Shown one piece after another: positions 62,301-64,000 of a DNA stretch of 64,000 nucleotides. The notes under the pieces were generated by a model. The model made no database searches. It saw only the letters and a list, made by a program, of their open reading frames with translations, and was not told the origin of the DNA. This stretch comes from Campylorhamphus procurvoides. Lineage: Eukaryota; Chordata; Aves; Passeriformes; Dendrocolaptidae. The DNA lies in NCBI GenBank assembly GCA_013396655.1, contig WBMV01004767.1, positions 124,001 through 188,000 of the forward strand, written 5' to 3'. A program made the translations under genes and the position numbers. Positions within the stretch are counted from its first letter, which is position 1. Every line of letters starts with the position of its first letter.

Positions 62301-64000
62301 TTCTTGCTCCTTTGACAAAATGAACCTCTCAAACCTGTTCAGAACACTTTGAATCTGCCAGGTCTTTTTGCTCTTTCTTCAGCTGCATCTCACTCCTCCC
62401 TGAATCCAAGCAGCTTTCCCTCTGGAGCTGCTGCCTGGAACAACCAGGGACAGCCCTGCTGGGCTCTTGACTTCAAGGGTAGCAGAGGAATTAGTTAAGG
62501 CTACAGCAAGATATTCCCAAAATACTCAAAATTAACTCTACTAAGAACTTCTGGAGGGTTGGGGGAAACAAAGGAAAACCCAATAAACAGGAAAGAGTCC
62601 AAAGTCTGGGGGCATGGGAATCAACCTCCCCGTCACGACTTGATATTCAGTGTTTGTTGAACTAAATCCTTTCCCTTTCTAGGGAATGTGATCCATGGTC
62701 CTTTTAACCTGAGGTCCATGAGCCCACCTGAGTGCCCTTTGCCAGGTAAAGTGTCACAGGAGACCTGCTGGTGTCACTGCAGGGGCAAGAGAGGCCAGGG
62801 CAGTAAGGGCAGCACTCTGTGGCAAACAAGGCTCTGGTAGCTCCACAACTCGTGTAACTTCTCCTATTAATGAATAATTCACTCCCTGCCAGCTGCAGCC
62901 CACGCTCAGAGCCACTCAGTGCCCTTCCCTGTCCCCTCCACTGCTCCTCACCCTTCCCTGGGGCTGGGAGACGTTGGGTCAGGAGCACAGATGGGAAACC
63001 AGGGAGGAGAAAATGCATCTTCCTCGTGCACTTGGGTAATTCATGAAACCAGAGTGGGCAAACCATGCCTGTTGCCTGGAATACTCCAGTTAATTGGACA
63101 ACTGCTGTGCCAGAAAACCTCTCCCCCACCTACAGCAAGTAAAATTTATACTGGTGGCCGGTAACAAGAACATCTTGATAAAATGGCTGAATTTATTTTA
63201 TACCTAGAAATGAAAAGAGCTCTTAACAAAGGGGGGTAAGTGATATGCTCGGTAAATCAAGGATAAAAGGACACAGCCTCTATTGAAGATTTTTTCCCCT
63301 CGTCTTTTCTTTTTAAACCTTTTGATGAGGTGCCCTGTTGCTCTGAGATGAGCTTCCACTGAAGTACTTTTGGAATTATCTCAAAGAGAAACCGATCATT
63401 TAAATGAGTTAAAGCCCCCAAACCAGATCCGCTATCTCCAACCTCGGGTTCGTTTTTTATATGGAGAATTTTGTGAAATTTATAAAATAATTTTGCTCCT
63501 GAACCAGGGGTTTATAAGACAAAGAAGTCTCATTCATTTTTTCCCTGCTCCCTTCTGAAGTGGTGAAGAATGATACATTTAGAATAAAGATGAAAGCAAA
63601 TATGTAGAAGAGAGGGAATATTCTGATAAATTTGTACCTTGTGTGTTTAGAAAACACCTACGGGCAACGATTCTTCAAATTGCTCCAGAGCTACCTGGGA
63701 CTTGGGTCCTTCAGGGAAAATTCCATTGAAGATAAGGTGCTCCTTTCTATTTACTCTTTTCCCTTTTAGACAACAGAGAGAGTTTTCAAGGTATGAGAGA
63801 GGAGAACAGGTTCCATTTTTCTTACTAGAGAGGGAAAGATTGTTTTTCCTCCCCTGTATGTTTTCTTCAGGGAAGCAGAGACACGGTCTGTGCCAGAAGG
63901 GAGCCAGGTGTGGGTGGAATGCTCAACAGGCTGGACCTGCAAGTCCCTGTGAACTGTTCAGGCAACACATAAACCAAGGTCCTCCTCATGTCTGGGGAGG

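Overview
This window is vertebrate nuclear DNA, most probably from a bird. Its coding content is one intron-rich gene, its intergenic and intronic DNA carries many truncated CR1 retrotransposon tails (the dominant LINE of birds and other sauropsids), and it has scattered GC-rich minisatellites. There are no operons, ribosome-binding sites, tRNAs, rRNAs, CRISPR arrays or prokaryotic features.

One protein-coding gene is present, on the minus strand: the 3' portion of MEGF11 (multiple EGF-like domains 11), a single-pass receptor of the CED-1/Draper/MEGF10 family. I reconstructed 15 coding exons between 51668 and 2700, all with GT-AG introns and compatible phases. The constitutive path of 13 exons encodes 614 residues in one open frame: nine EGF-like-module exons (51668 to 25792), a transmembrane exon (25649-25416), a 57-base cytoplasmic exon (9269-9213), and two tail exons (3611-3405 and 2860-2700) ending in the MEGF11-type WDKQS terminus. 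Two further exons (19427-19309 and 13412-13346; 119 and 67 bases) match the longer tail isoform known in mammals. Each alone would break the frame, but together they add 186 bases in frame. The 5' exons (signal peptide, EMI domain, earlier EGF modules) lie beyond position 64000.

Layout: 1-2699 is the 3' UTR and flank, with three candidate poly(A) signals. 2700-25649 holds the tail and membrane exons, separated by introns of about 0.5-6 kb. 25792-51668 holds the EGF exons, including an 11.7 kb intron. 51669-64000 is the 3' part of a long upstream intron in which I found no coding exon. CR1 fragments lie near 3.1, 10.9, 16.8, 29.7, 30.9, 41.4, 43.8, 53.6 and 59.2 kb. Minisatellites lie near 1.2, 20.5, 39.0 and 45.6 kb.

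The observations most worth checking are: a 103-base perfect tandem duplication that copies the end of an EGF exon with its splice donor, next to an ambiguous base (N at 50199); the obligately paired tail exons, with a long CU-rich tract in the intron between them; and an inverted pair of closely related CR1 copies flanking three EGF exons. I did not find a novel multi-gene system. The window reads as an ordinary large neuronal receptor gene with some interesting local structure.
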